NCBI RefSeq assembly: GCF_037042905.1
Contig: NC_087253.1
Span: 9,779,001 to 9,843,000, forward strand
Source: Lytechinus pictus
Taxonomy: Eukaryota; Echinodermata; Echinoidea; Temnopleuroida; Toxopneustidae
Direction: 5' to 3'
DNA: 64,000 bases
This document shows positions 34,262 through 45,888 of this stretch, in pieces; the stretch's first letter is position 1; every line of letters starts with the position of its first letter. A program made the translations under genes and the position numbers. The notes under the pieces were generated by a model. It was not told the DNA's origin and made no database searches. It was given only the letters and a program-made list of their open reading frames with translations.

Positions 34262-35675
34262 AATTCATTCAATTCAATTCATTTATTTAATACTTTCATT
34301 AAAAACAAACATATATAAAAACATAATAACATAGACAATATATAATAGAAATAATTATGACATTAATAGTAAGCAAAACGATACAAAGAAATACAAGAAT
34401 GAAAAATTACTTTACTCGGATAGAAATGAAAGTATAAGTAGTGGCAGAAAGGCTGAGCCTTATATAAAAGCCAAGCTCCAAACATGATTATAAACCAAAG
34501 TATACATAACCGATTTAAACAGAAGATAAAATTTAAAGGTACGTGCATACATGCAATCATCAACACCTATTTACAAAAAAAAAATGGACAGACACACACA
34601 AACACACCCACACACACACACCCACACATACACCACACACACATCTTATTGAGTAAAATCATTGCACCTGTGAATACTTTTGAAGTAAATAAAATTTCAT
34701 TTTCCTTTTGAAACTATTTAATGATGGGCTTAATTTTATATCTAATGACACATGACACACCTATAACAAACAAACGAGCTAAAAAAAAAAAAATTTAATG
34801 TTGATATGGTATTGAAGTAGTGTTTAAAAAAAAGCCGCTAGGAGCCTAAAAGAAATAAACAAATAACAAATGGCTGCATAAAGTTCATCAAGTCCTAGAT
34901 CAGTTCAGACTTTATTTAGGAGAACAAAATTACAAGTTCATAGCCGACTTAAGTCCTCTTTGTGCCTGACAAGGTGCTTCATTGTTGATCCATCCGAGGC
35001 CGCAACACTGACATAAATACGTCCACCTGACGACCATGCTGCTAAAGCCTTAGAACAAGTCTGAGCATCCCGCAGCAACTTGAAGTTTGATGCAGTTAGG
35101 TCTTCGAACACAGATATATGTGATCCTTTCAGCTTTCTTCTGTTGGTGATCAGTTGTTGACAACACTTGTAAGAGCGGAACTTAACGATAATACCGCTGC
35201 TCTTCGTTTTGTCGGTTGGGGCTTTTCCTACCCGATGACTACGATCGATGTCACTGATGCCGAAGGTAATTCCCATCTGCCGTGCAACATCAAGGACGAT
35301 TTCATCAGTATTCTCTGCTGACTTCTCCTTAACTCCAAAAATTCTTATACAATTACGGCGTGAATACTGCTCCAATGAATTCACATTTCGTTTCAGGGTA
35401 TTAACTTCATCATTTCGGGTGTGTAGCTCCTTCCTTAGAGATCCAAGTTGCTGCTCCTTCTTATCACCATCAGTTTGAAAACTCAAAAAATCACTCTCCA
35501 GCTTCTCAAATCCGGTTTCCAAGCAGTCAAGCTTAGACTCTAGATCGTGTAACCTGGCATCTCGTACTTTAGTTGTTGATTTCAATTCGGTGATGCGCGA
35601 TTCAGAAATTGCCTGAAAGAATTCCTCTTTCTCGAAAAGTTCGGCCATTACAGCCTTGACTGTTTTATTAGACAT
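34262..35675 (-). mobile_element. LINE encoding only an ORF1-type protein
   Basis: On the minus strand the best start is ATG at 35675, giving about 245 codons to the stop at 34938. The start of the frame at 35756 is hydrophobic and probably 5' UTR. The protein has an N-terminal coiled coil (about residues 5-110, Lys/Glu/Leu-rich heptads), then SLEQYSRRNCIRIFGVKE, the hallmark of LINE ORF1 proteins with an RRM-like nucleic-acid-binding core, and a C-terminal domain. Such proteins package LINE RNA. Downstream lies about 670 bases including a CA microsatellite, then an AATAAATGAATTGAATTGAA tail. There is no reverse transcriptase in between. The coding frame is intact. Confidence 0.75.
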
Positions 35676-35759
35676 TGTTAGTTGGCAATAAGAGGCAGGT
35701 AAAGTGAAATAAAAAAACAGAACAGAGGGCAAGAACAAAGTCAATGACTCAATCACATC

Positions 35760-36580
35760 CGCAATGCCAGTAGATTTATCAACCTATACAGTGTGTTTAT
35801 TTACAGCATAAAAAGGGCATAAATGGGACTGAAGAAAATGTTAAATTCACTTACAAGTGCATGTTCCAAAACAGTTGATAAAAAATCTGAAAGAAGTACC
35901 ACACTCAGCTCCTAGTCTTGGCTGTTGTAACAATTCCACAGTCTAGTTACATATTGCGAGCAACCATTGATTTATATGAAAAAGGGAAATAAAGGTCTAA
36001 AAAGGGACAAATGAGCCGGATAGTTGAGTTTGAAACCTTTTGGTTCTAGCGCCCATGAATTTCGATGCAAAGCATGCTCATGCAATGCGAGTAGTCTACA
36101 AATGTAGACCCACATCTGCAGTGTGTGTACCTCAGCTGATTCAACGAGTCTGCATAACAGACTAGGTCTACTGAGGCTCCAGAAATAGCTTGCTTCGCAC
36201 GCCCTTTCAGGCTGGTTTGCTTCGCAAACCAGCAGATCCCACCTCACGAGCCATTCAGAGTCTGCATAGCAGACTAGTGCGAGTTCGGTCTGTTGATTGT
36301 TACGTCATTACAACATGGGCACTGCTGGTGCATGAGCTGCAGTCTCGGTGCGTGAGTGCAATGGACATAATCGTATGGATCCAAAATTGCACGATGAATG
36401 GATCCAAAATTGCACGTTTGATGACGTCATTGCTAAATGGACTGAATGAACGATATCAAACAACCAATCAAATCACAAGGATCTATCTACACGTAGGTGT
36501 CATATAATATTCCATGATTATTTTTCTTTTAAATCATATGTTTGCAGTGGCGTAATTACGGGGGGGAGGGGCGTGGGGGC
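35760..36580. other. Non-coding; probable LINE 5' leader and palindromes
   Basis: Holds several inverted words (TTTGCTTCGCAAA, GTCTGCATAGCAGACTAG near 36265) and GATCCAAAATTGCAC repeated at 36378 and 36402. The end GTAGGTGTCATATAAT at 36494 is inverted relative to CTATATGACACCTA at 34223, so the LINE may sit inside an older TIR element. No gene. Confidence 0.35.
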
Positions 36581-36635
36581 TAGTGCCACCCCCCCCCCCC
36601 CCCAAAAAAAAAAAAAAAAAAAAAAAAAAATCGGC
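36581..36635. repeat. Poly-C then poly-A run
   Basis: About 19 C followed by about 27 A, with two breaks, and then a purine-rich stretch. Simple sequence, possibly a retroelement tail. Confidence 0.7.
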
Positions 36636-36639
36636 TGGC

Positions 36640-37726
36640 AAAAAAAAGGGGAAAGGGAGAAAAAGAGGGAGAAAGAAAGAAAATCTTAGTGGAGGTGAAG
36701 AAAAAATTTTGTATATTATATTATACCATATTATATTATATATTACAAATATTTTTCATAACTTATGAAACATAATTTGCTTAGGGCCTATGTGTTTATC
36801 ATTTCTGGTGCTCGCATTGTCTGTTTAATTCCTGTTGTACTGAAACATCAAAACAAGTAAATATACACCAAATAGGCCTATAGTTCCAGCTATTATTGAT
36901 TTATGCAGTGGCATAATATTATGGTTCTTTTCCATGATTACCTAATGTGATAGCCCCCTTTTAAGGTCTGAATATAAAACATTTCCAATCCATATATACG
37001 TTTGCGTTAGTGAATTGGTGAGATATATTAGCTCTTCATGAACAAACAAACACAATTCTTAAAAGGTACCTTTTTCTCGTCTGAATATTGAACATTTTCA
37101 GCTCGCGCTTCGCGCTCGCATCAATTGTATAGTGAAATGCTTATGGTCTAGTGAATTCCTACGAACAAGCACTAGAATGCCCCTCTTCTTATGACGTAGT
37201 TCGAAGCGCTCAGATCCAGCGTTGTTGGTGGCAGATCATTTCAGGGTTTTTGCCACGCGAGCCGATGCAGCGTGTAAACGCGGTGCAAGATAGACCCAAA
37301 AGCCGATTCTGCATCGGCTCGCGGTTTTGAACCCAAAGGCCCGTATTCACAAAATAAGTTTATAATTGCATTTTACCAGCCACAAGCCTACATTATTTAC
37401 CAAACACGTTAGGTTTATTCTATAAAGTGTCACTTTCTGTCATAATTACTTATAGGCAATATACATGTATATGTGAAAAGTGGGCGTGGTTCGTGACGTC
37501 AAAAATAGAAATTACCAAAGGGTGAGGAGGTGGAACTCGTCAAATCCTTAATATACACACCCTCAAACAAACATGAGATATTCCACGTTATATGTTGCAT
37601 TACTTAAATTTGTGGCCCAGTTTAACCTGTTATAATCTTAAAATGACCTCTTATTGTCCTGGAAAAGTTTGAAGGCCTAGTGATTCATATGTGCGGATTT
37701 ATTTTGAATTTGATTTAATTAAAACA
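36640..37726. other. Non-coding spacer with mirror word and a GC-rich palindrome
   Basis: The inverted mirror word (GCTCGCGCTTCGCGCTCGCA) is at 37101-37120. The block CGCGAGCCGATGCAGC at 37257 returns inverted at 37309 (CTGCATCGGCTCGCGG). No supported gene. Confidence 0.45.
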
Positions 37727-37985
37727 TAGAACCCGAAGATTTCAACACGATATTCGCTACTCTGGGCCAAAATTTTGGAACAGTTTACCAGCCCACCTAC
37801 AAAACTCTCGTTCTTTGCAATCTTTCTCTTATAAAATGAAACTTTATTTAAATGCTCGCACTGACAGAGATCATTGACATGTTGACATGCTTGAACTACC
37901 TTCCATTTCTAATGTTAATTAATGCACATGCCTTACCTGTTGCTCTGCTAGACAAATGTCACTCAAGCTCTTTATATGGTTACAG
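37727..37985 (+). mobile_element. CR1/L2-like LINE, C-terminal RT end and start of 3' UTR
   Basis: The frame 37733-37877 reads IRYSGPKFWNSLPAHLQ, a C-terminal signature of CR1/L2-type LINE reverse transcriptases (family: RY.GP.LWNSLP), followed by a Lys-rich end and a TGA. The LINE is truncated upstream. Its 3' UTR is cut at 37985 by the TIR element starting at 37986 and appears to resume at 45889. Confidence 0.65.
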
Positions 37986-38161
37986 CCCGATAGACCGCGG
38001 GTCCGATAGTCCGCGGGTCCGATAGACCGCGGGTCCGATAGACCGCGGGTCCGATAGACCGCGGGTCCGATAGTCCGCGGGTCCGATAGACCGCGGGTCC
38101 GATAGACCGCGGGTCCGATAGTCCGCGGGTCCGATAGACCGCGGGTCCGATAGTCCGCGGC
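37986..38161 (+). repeat. 16-bp tandem repeat, 11 units
   Basis: Unit TCCGATAGACCGCGGG, where the base after GATAG is A or T. The order of A and T types from the left is A T A A A T A A T A T. Otherwise the units are almost perfect, which suggests recent expansion. Confidence 0.95.
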
Positions 38162-38349
38162 GTGTGTAAAATTATGATCAGGATATAGTGAGATCCAATG
38201 TCATCAAGAGGTCAAAAGGCCAATGATACGAGTCCATGTGGTTCTATAACGATGACCCAACGGACAATCGCCCCCTGACATCTACTTCAAGGAAAATATT
38301 ATCCCCATATTTTTATCGTCAGGGATTGTTACCCCCCCCCCCGGAAATT

Positions 38350-39070
38350 TACCCTCTAGACGCCATACGGAGCCTCTAAAATGCCATCGACTTGACGACA
38401 GGGCGAGATACTTTACCTTGCCTTGTCGACTAAATAAGCTTATTATGTCCACATGGCGCGATACGTTATCCTGCCAAGTCAGTCCACTTATAAAAAGTTA
38501 TATGGCGAGATATTTTATCTTGCCAAGTCGACTTAAATAAGTTACATGTCAACATGGCGATATATCGGGACTTGTACACTTCATATCTCGCCATGTGGAC
38601 ATATCGACTTGACAAGATAGAATATATAGCTATGTCGAAATAATAAGCGTATTAATTACTTAGGCGGTGGAAGCGGGGGGGGGGGACCTTTCCCCCATAA
38701 ATTTGAGGTGGGGGACGGTCCCCCCTAGATTTTTAGTTGAGAACCCTTTGTTTGGTTGTCAATTTGTTTTATACGTCCCCCCCCCCTAAATTGAGGTGGA
38801 CCCCCACTAAAATATTTTTGCCAACCCCCCCCCCCTAATTTTGGTTGATAACCTTTTTTTTCTTGTCAAAAAATTGTGGTGGTCCCTCCTATAAATTTTG
38901 GTTGATTTGCTTGTCAAATTTTTTACCTGTGTCCATCCCAAAATTTCAGGTGGACCCCCCTATTTTTTTTTTCTTCCACCGCCAATGATTAATTAAGACA
39001 TGGCAAGATAAAGTACCACGCCATGTCGTCACATTGATGGCATTTTCAAGGCTCCGTACTAGGGGTAATT
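38350..39070. repeat. MITE with TACGGAGCC ends and internal ATGGCGAGATA repeats
   Basis: The left end ACGCCATACGGAGCCTC followed by AAAATGCCATC matches the right end GATGGCATTTTCAAGGCTCC followed by GTAC. Inside, the words ATGGCGAGATA, TTATCTTGCCAAGTCGACTT and AAATAAGTTA recur in tandem at about 38400-38640. A second, smaller element is nested at 38663-38983. Confidence 0.6.
38663..38983. repeat. Nested C/G-run repeat with GGCGGTGGAAG ends
   Basis: Bounded by GGCGGTGGAAG at 38663 and CTTCCACCGCC at 38973. The interior is several imperfect copies of GGTGGACCCCCC-type units with poly-C runs. Non-coding. Confidence 0.5.
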
Positions 39071-39689
39071 ATCCAAGGTAATTCGACCTTTTTTTGGCGC
39101 CCATGTGTACTTTTCGAAAAATGGCGCCCACTCCCTCCCGGTCAGGCTAACTTAAGTGCCTTAAATGGATTTTGAATTATTTTATAATCACATTAAAAAA
39201 AAAAAGACCACTTTTTCATCTGTTCTTGAAAAAAAAATCCATGAAAATATATAATGTAATATAAATGGGAGCGCGAAGCACGAGCGATTTTTTTTTTTTT
39301 GGGGGGGGGGTTCAATTTGGTTTAACTTGTAACCAGAGTAGGCCCTACTAGAATATTGTGTGAACGGGAGCTGTAGTTTCTGTACTGTTGTTTTAGAATA
39401 CCCTTCAATAACCTCTTGGGAATAATGCAATCTCGAAGCAATCGACAAATTCTCCTCATCAGCGGCGTATTTATTCAGCATGGGTGCACGGGGGGGGGGG
39501 GTGGCGTCGGCACCAAGTTAAAAAAAAATAAATGAAGTGCGAGGGGGGTAGACGTTAAAGAAAATCTGAGATTTCATTCTTAAAAACACATTGAGGTATC
39601 TCACAAGGCCTAAATAAATAATGAGAACGCGAAGCGCGATCTGATTTTTTTTAAATAGATTTTTCATGTATTATATCCTGAAAGCCTAA

Positions 39690-40760
39690 GTCAGGGGCGG
39701 ACCCAGCTTCCGCCAATAGGGGGAGGGGTAATTTTTTTACCCATATTTTCCCCGATCGGCCGCTCAAAGTAGATTTTTGTTGTTGTTTCTTTGAAGGGGT
39801 TGTCCCAGTGCCGTAATGAGCCAACAATTTCGAGGGGGCTCGATATGGTGTATCGCATAAAATTAATAAGCAGTTGCCAGTGAGCGAAGCGAGCAAGCAA
39901 ATATGATGACATTTTTATTACAAAAATACAAGGTTGTGATAGATTTTGACATATTTGGAAAATAATATTATATTTCATCCTAATCCCTTTCCTTTTCTCT
40001 CTATATTTGTTTAGTCTTGATTCTCTCTTTTTTTTTTGGGGGGGTGGGCAAAACGCCCATGTCCTAACAGTAATTTCCTAGCTTTACTTTATATAATCTC
40101 TTAAGCCCTATGTAATCTAAAGATGAAATTTCATGTATTTTGTCCTGAAAATTGAACATTTTGGGCAATGTATGTGAACCTAAACAGGACGCGTATACAT
40201 GTAACTAGATAATTACCACGAGCGCGAAACGCGAGCATAAATGTTAAATATTCGTTCTGGCCTGGTCGAAAAGGGACCTGTTAAGGATGTTTTTGCAGTT
40301 AGCCATTAAGACGATACATATTTCAACGATTAAATAATGCGAGCGCGAAGTGCGAGCTGAACATTTTTGATATTCCAACCTAAAAAGATGAGATTTCAAA
40401 TCCCCCAATGGGACATTCGATTCATGTTTGTCAATCATGAACAAGCATGGGTAATTTTTGGTATCTTCCTACAATAATAATGCAAGCGCAAAGCGCGAGC
40501 AGAAAATTTTTGATATTCTGATCCGAAACTGGATAATTTTAGCACGTTTTGAATAAGATCAAGCTTTGTATCTCAAAAAACATGCGTGCGCGTGTTTTAG
40601 AGTTAGACAGAATCCTGGCAATCTGAATACATTTCATTTTTCATCATAAAAATCAATAATGCGAGCGCAGAGCCCGAACTGAAAATAATATTTGAAATTC
40701 CGATGTGAAAAGGGTTAATTTAAGCACTATTTACAGCACTGTGTATATAGGGAAATTTGA
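39690..40760 (+). repeat. Mirror-word repeat family, copy 2, left part
   Basis: A leader GGGGCGGACCCAGCTTCCGC followed by CAATAGGGG, then mirror-word variants at about 40217, 40338, 40480 and 40659. Block order matches 7595-8400. It is interrupted at 40760 by the LINE below and resumes at 42877. Confidence 0.65.
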
Positions 40761-42876
40761 TTTTTTTTCTCTCTTTAATCCTCATAAGAGGGACTTTATT
40801 TGTTCATATGATATTTACAATCGTTTTTACAAACGTCACATACAAAAATATACATAGATGAAATAATGAAACAGGAACTAAAGGATTAAAAGAACCTTTG
40901 AGACCTGTTTTAAATCAAGTCTCTTCTGATTACATTTTCTTTTTAAATAACTTCGAATTTCTACCTTTAGATCTTTCATAAAATAAAAAGCATGAGTCAT
41001 ATGCTTGTCGTTTCCAAAACATTTTCTAATAAAATTCCTATAGATTACAAATTGTGAAAAATTCATAATAAGGTTAACCACATTCATTTATGTTTTTTCT
41101 ATTTCATGACCTATCACGATAATTTTTTCGTTCAAAACAATCTTTACATCGAACAAAGCATTTATTAATTTAGAAACAATTTTCCAAAAAACTGTTACCA
41201 CTTGACAGGTAAAAAGAATATGAATACTGGTTTTTGGAACTTTACAAATATTACATAAAATATCATTTTTAATTTTCCATTTGCAAAGGTTGTCTTTACT
41301 TGGTAGTATTCTATGAATTAATTTAAAATTAAATTGTTTAATCCTGTTGTCGTTTATAAAATCCAGTTTAAACTCTAATAATCGTTTCCAATTAAATTCA
41401 AGAGGCAAGCCCAAGAAATCGTTCCAAAAATAAATACAAGGGAGGTCTCTTTTCTCCCTTTCAATCATCAAATGATAAAAATGTCTGGCTTTCATGCCAT
41501 TGATTTCTATACAGTCACCTGTTGATATTTCAATAGTGCTGGATTTCGATGACATGCTACTTACATTTCGTGCACTATTACGTAATTTGTCAAGCCAGAA
41601 CTTCGGGAACGCATTTTTTATTTTCAACAATTCAAAGATACAAAGTAATTCTCTTTCTTTAAAAATAGTGCATATTGAATCAATCTTCTTCCATTCACCA
41701 CCTGTTACGATTTGTTTAACTTTCAAAATATTGTTCTTTATCCAGTTAGGAAAATATAATACATCTTTTTATACTTTATGTTACTATTGTACCAAATAAT
41801 TTCGTTTTCAATATTCGTTTAAACATATCAATATACTTTAAATCAGCCCATGAACAGAACATGTCAACATAAAATATGGGCAAATGTTTTTTCACACAAA
41901 TACGATACATATCACTCTTTTCGCAATTAAAAGTCAAACAAAGAGGCAAATCCCCGCCGATTTTCTGAGTCCAATATTCAAACAGGGTTTTCCAAGCACT
42001 GTCTTCACCTGTAAAATATTTATTGATCCATGATAAACGTAGTGATCGACATTTTGTCTTTAAGTCAACCATTCCTAATCCCCCTTCTTTTTCAGGATTA
42101 TGACAAACATTACGTTTCACCATTTCTTTTTTGGAATTCCACAAAAAATTGTAAACTAGTTTATTAATATCTTTGATTATTTTAGAAGGGATTGGTACTG
42201 CCGTAGCAGTATGTACTATCTGTGACATTACTAAAAATTTTATTACCACCACTTTTCCATGTAATGATAATTTTCTCATTTTCCATGAGTCAAGTGTATT
42301 TTTTATTTTTTGAACTTCATTTTCCCAATTGAGAGATTGAACAACAGAATATTTTTTTCCAACAAAAACACCAAGACATTTTATAGGATCTTCAGTAAAA
42401 AGAAGATTGTTAGTTTCATTGTTGTTTATATTCATTTTCATAAGGTTTTATTTAGTCCAATTGATTTTTGGCCCAGCATATTTTCCAAACGTCTCGACTT
42501 CTTTCATTATCTTTTTGATGCATTGTATAGAATCAGTAAAAATTGTTGTATCGTCTGCATATTGTACGATACGTATATCTCTATCGTTCAATCTATGTGG
42601 AATTTGGATCCCTTGTATTTGATTATTTTGTCTAATTTTCTGAGCTAAAACCTCTGCAACAATAATAAATAAATATGCCGAAAGTGGGCAACCTTGCCTT
42701 ACGCCTCTCTCTATTGCAAATTTATCTGATATCCAACCAAAATTAAAAACACGTCCACATGCACCATTATATAACGTTTCTATCCATCTTAAAAACGAAT
42801 CTTTAAAATTGAGTTCTTTTAACAAAAAGAATAGGAAATCATGATCAATGGTATCGAAACCTTTTTTTTTTAATTG
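40760..42876 (-). pseudogene. Broken L1/Tx1-like LINE ORF2, 3' part
   Basis: Read on the minus strand from 42876, the fragment begins just upstream of reverse-transcriptase motif A (FDTIDHDFL). It continues with GVRQGCPLSAYLF and the YADD box (QYADDTTIF, about 42560), a thumb region, then GGLGMVDLK (about 42080), WYNSNI (about 41790) and a zinc-knuckle CNICK..H..C near 41250. Pieces lie in different frames (42448-42876, 41776-42441, 41088-41726, 40878-41087), separated by frameshifts and stops, so it is dead. It is 5'-truncated, with an A-rich tail at its minus-strand 3' end (40760). It was probably inserted into the mirror-word repeat. Confidence 0.85.
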
Positions 42877-44350
42877 GTAAATTTGATAGCACTATATAAA
42901 TAATGCGATCGCGAAGCGCGAGCTGATATTTTATTATTATTTTGACCTAGGATCGAGACATTTTAGGCCTAAGGACATTTTGTCATCATATATATAAGAA
43001 TGATGACTATCTTCTATTTCTTTTCCTAAAACTTGTCAATATTTATTTCTGAAAAAGGGACAATTTAGTTTTTATGAATTCATACAAATTTCATTTCATA
43101 TTTATTAATCTGTTAAGCCTAATGAGTGTGTGAAATTTGTTGACAGTGCATGAGGCCTGAAAACCTGATATTTTATGTATTTTTGTAATCATGAATAGGA
43201 TTCATTGGTTGATATATTTTAGCAAATAATGCGAGCGCAAATCGCGATCCGGATTTTTTTAATGGGGGGATTTAAGTAGTTTAATTGTTATAGAATAAAT
43301 AGGTATACATAACTCACCAATCAAAATGCGAGCGCACAGCGCTAGCTCATTGGCCTTTATCATTTTTTTTTTACAATCGAGACACCTGAAAAGGTATATT
43401 TAGAGAATCTTATATGAAATACAAAAACCTATAAAACGGACATTTTCCAGAGCATTTAAAAACATAAATTGGTAAATAAAACAAAATAATGAAAGATCGA
43501 TGTACGAGCTGAATTATGTTTTGTATATTGATATCAAAACTTGATATTTTAAACTACATATCAGCATATTGAGCAAGATATGTATCTCATCGAACAGGCA
43601 ATGCGAGCGCGATGCGCGAGCGAAACTTTAATATAGTGACTTTAAATATTTATAAAAATTGTTTTCCAAGTCTTCTCCTTACCTTATTTCATTTACTCGT
43701 CTTCCTCCTTTTATGTTTCGTCTTCTTTTTTCTCCTTTCTTTCCCCCTTTTTTATTTCCCCGTTTTTCCCATTTTATTTGCTCTGTCAATAGGGGGGGGT
43801 TGCCCTCGGGCCGCCTTGATCCGCCTATGTTAGTAGTTGTTATGATGAAAGAATGCGACCGCGAAGCGCTAGCTGAAAACTTTTATAATGATGAAATGAA
43901 AAATACATTTTCAGTTGTCAGGTTAGAATATCAAATATTTTCAGCTTGTGCTTCTCGTTCGCATAAGAAACTGTAAGGTCGGGATGCGTATATAACTAAA
44001 CAAACTATTTATGCCAGCGCAAAGCGCGAGCTCAATTTTTTTTATATACTGACTTAAGAAGGACTAAGGTATAATTCCTATTTTAATTGCTTGTCCTTTT
44101 TCTCTTTTTTTTTCTTTCCGTTTCTTACCCCTTTTTTTGCGCCACCATGGGAGGGGGGGCAAAATCTTTGCCCCCTGGATCGGCCTATGTATGTTGACTT
44201 GAAAAACACTAACACTTACATGTGGGATTGAGGCAGAGGATGCTTACCTCATTAATCAAATATTGCGAGCGCGTAGCGCGAGCTGAATTTGATAAGAACC
44301 TTTTTTTGTGACCCTCAACAGGGTATCTATCTCGCTAAACAGACTTAAAA
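42877..44350 (+). repeat. Mirror-word repeat family, copy 2, right part
   Basis: Mirror-word variants at about 42904, 43229, 43327, 43600, 43852, 44012 and 44264, mostly 100-300 bases apart. Each is followed by AGCTGAAAATTTT-like text. A pyrimidine run and CAATAGGGGGGGGTTG close one unit at 43800. No intact frame. Confidence 0.65.
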
Positions 44351-44462
44351 CTCGAAAACATTGTTTTTGTCTGTTATCGTAAAAACGGGATATTTTAATT
44401 CAGCCGCATTAATTTAAGTTTTTTTAGCAGGACATATATTTCACTATAAACAGGCAATACGA

Positions 44463-44745
44463 GCAATGTTGCGCCCCCGGTCGAAAATGAATTTGCAAGA
44501 AGCCCCCTAAGTTCAAGGTCAATTTGGCGCCCTCGGTTAAACATAAACTTGGCGCCTCCATGTGAAATATAACTTTGCCCTCCCTCCCCCTCTCTGAAAC
44601 ATGTATTTGTCGCATTATGGTCAAAATTCAAATTAGCGCTCCCCTAGTTCGAACATCAATTTGGCGCCCCCCTCCCAGTTCAAACATCAGTTCGGCGCCC
44701 CATAGTTCGAACGTCATTTTGGCGCCATCAAATCGACGTCCAGGT
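44463..44745 (+). repeat. Tandem repeat with TTTGGCGCCCCC core
   Basis: Seven or so imperfect units of about 35-40 bases with the words CAATTTGGCGCC and AGTTCGAACATC. Units are diverged. No protein is supported. Confidence 0.6.
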
Positions 44746-44754
44746 CAACATCCC

Positions 44755-45662
44755 TCTTCCGTTTCCCATCTCCTTTTCTTTATTTTTTTCTTTTTCTTAT
44801 CCTCATTCCCCTTCATTCCTTTCTCTTTCTTTCTTTCTTTCCCCCTCTTCCTCTCCCCTTTTCTTCTTCTCTTCTTTTCCTCCTCTCTCTCTCTCTTTTT
44901 CTTCTCTTTATTTTCCCCTTTTCTTTCATTTCTTGTCTTCCTTTCCCCCTTTTCTTCTCTTTTTCCCCCATCTTTTCTTTCCCCCTTTTCTTCTCTTTTT
45001 CTGTCTTTTCTTTCCCTCTTCCTCTCTCTTTTCTCGTTTTTCTTCTCTTCCTCCCCCTTACTCTCTCTTTTTTCTTCTCTTTTCCCATCTTCCTCTCTCT
45101 TTAAATATTATTCTCTTCCTTCCTCTTTTTTTCTTCTTCTTTTCCCCCTTTTCCTTACTCCGTTCTTTTCTTTTCTTTCTTTTCCCTCTTCCACTTTTTT
45201 CTCTCTCCCCCTTTACTTCTCCCTTTTTCTTTTTCTTTCCTTTCCCCCTTTTTTTTATTTTAATCTTTTTTCTTCTTCTCTCCCTCCCCCTTCCTCTCTC
45301 TCTTTCTTTTCTTCTTTTCCCCTCTTCCTCTCTCTCTTTTTTCTTATCTTTCTTCCCATCTTCCTCTATTTAAATATTCTTCTCTTCCTTCCTCTTTTTT
45401 TTTCTTCTTTTTCCTCCTTTTCCTTTCTCCTTTCTTTCCTTCTCTCCCTTTCTCCTTTCTTTTCTTCTCTTCCTTTTCCCTCCTCTCTTTTTTCTCTTCT
45501 TTCCCCTTTTCTTCTCCCATTTTCTTTGTCTTTCCTTTCCCCTTTTTCTTCTCTTTTTTTCTTCTTTTCCTTTCTCCTACTTACTCTCTTTCCTATTCTC
45601 TTATTTTCCCATCTTCCTCTTTCTTTTTTATTCTCTCCCTTTTCCCCTCTTCCCCCCTCTTT
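44755..45662 (+). repeat. 900-bp polypyrimidine tract
   Basis: Almost uninterrupted C/T, made of TTTTCTTCTC and TTTCCCCC words with longer-range repetition (CTTCCTCTCTCTTT then AAATATT at 45090 and 45365). The 370-codon plus frame and the Lys/Glu/Arg-rich minus frames are artefacts of composition. Confidence 0.9.
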
Positions 45663-45705
45663 TTTTGAGCTGGGGGTTGGGGGGTGAGGCAGTTCTTCCT
45701 CGCCC

Positions 45706-45888
45706 CCCCCCCCATGGATCTGCACCTGATAGAACCCCATGGCCTTGTATCATTTGACCTTTGGACCTCTCGATGACATTTGATATATCTGATCATAATT
45801 TTACACACACTGCGGACTATCGGACCCGCGGTCTATCGGACCCGCGGACTATCGGACCCGCGGTCTATCGGACCCGCGGTCTATCGGG
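45706..45888 (-). repeat. Right terminal repeat with five 16-bp units
   Basis: The inverted counterpart of 37986-38250. Read outwards-in on the minus strand, the units run A A T A T, exactly the inner five units of the left array. They are followed by the shared GTGTGTAAAATTATGATCAG. Confidence 0.85.

Larger units (their letters stand above)
37986..45888. mobile_element. Putative 7.9-kb TIR element with terminal 16-bp repeat arrays
   Basis: Both ends terminate with CCCGATAGACCGCGG in inverted orientation. The left end has 11 units of a 16-bp repeat (37986-38161) and the right end 5 (45812-45888). Beyond the arrays about 90 bases match inverted (GTGTGTAAAATTATGATCAG). It lies inside a CR1/L2-like LINE. 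The interior is a nest of other repeats with no transposase. No clear target-site duplication is seen. Two independent solo insertions in opposite orientation are the main alternative. Confidence 0.55.

Noticed and set aside
37986..38161. CRISPR array
   Set aside because: A 16-bp head-to-tail repeat without spacers in an animal genome; it is a minisatellite or transposon terminus.
44575..45687. 370-codon Ser/Phe/Leu-rich open frame
   Set aside because: It lies in a pure polypyrimidine tract; composition alone keeps the frame open and several frames are open at once.
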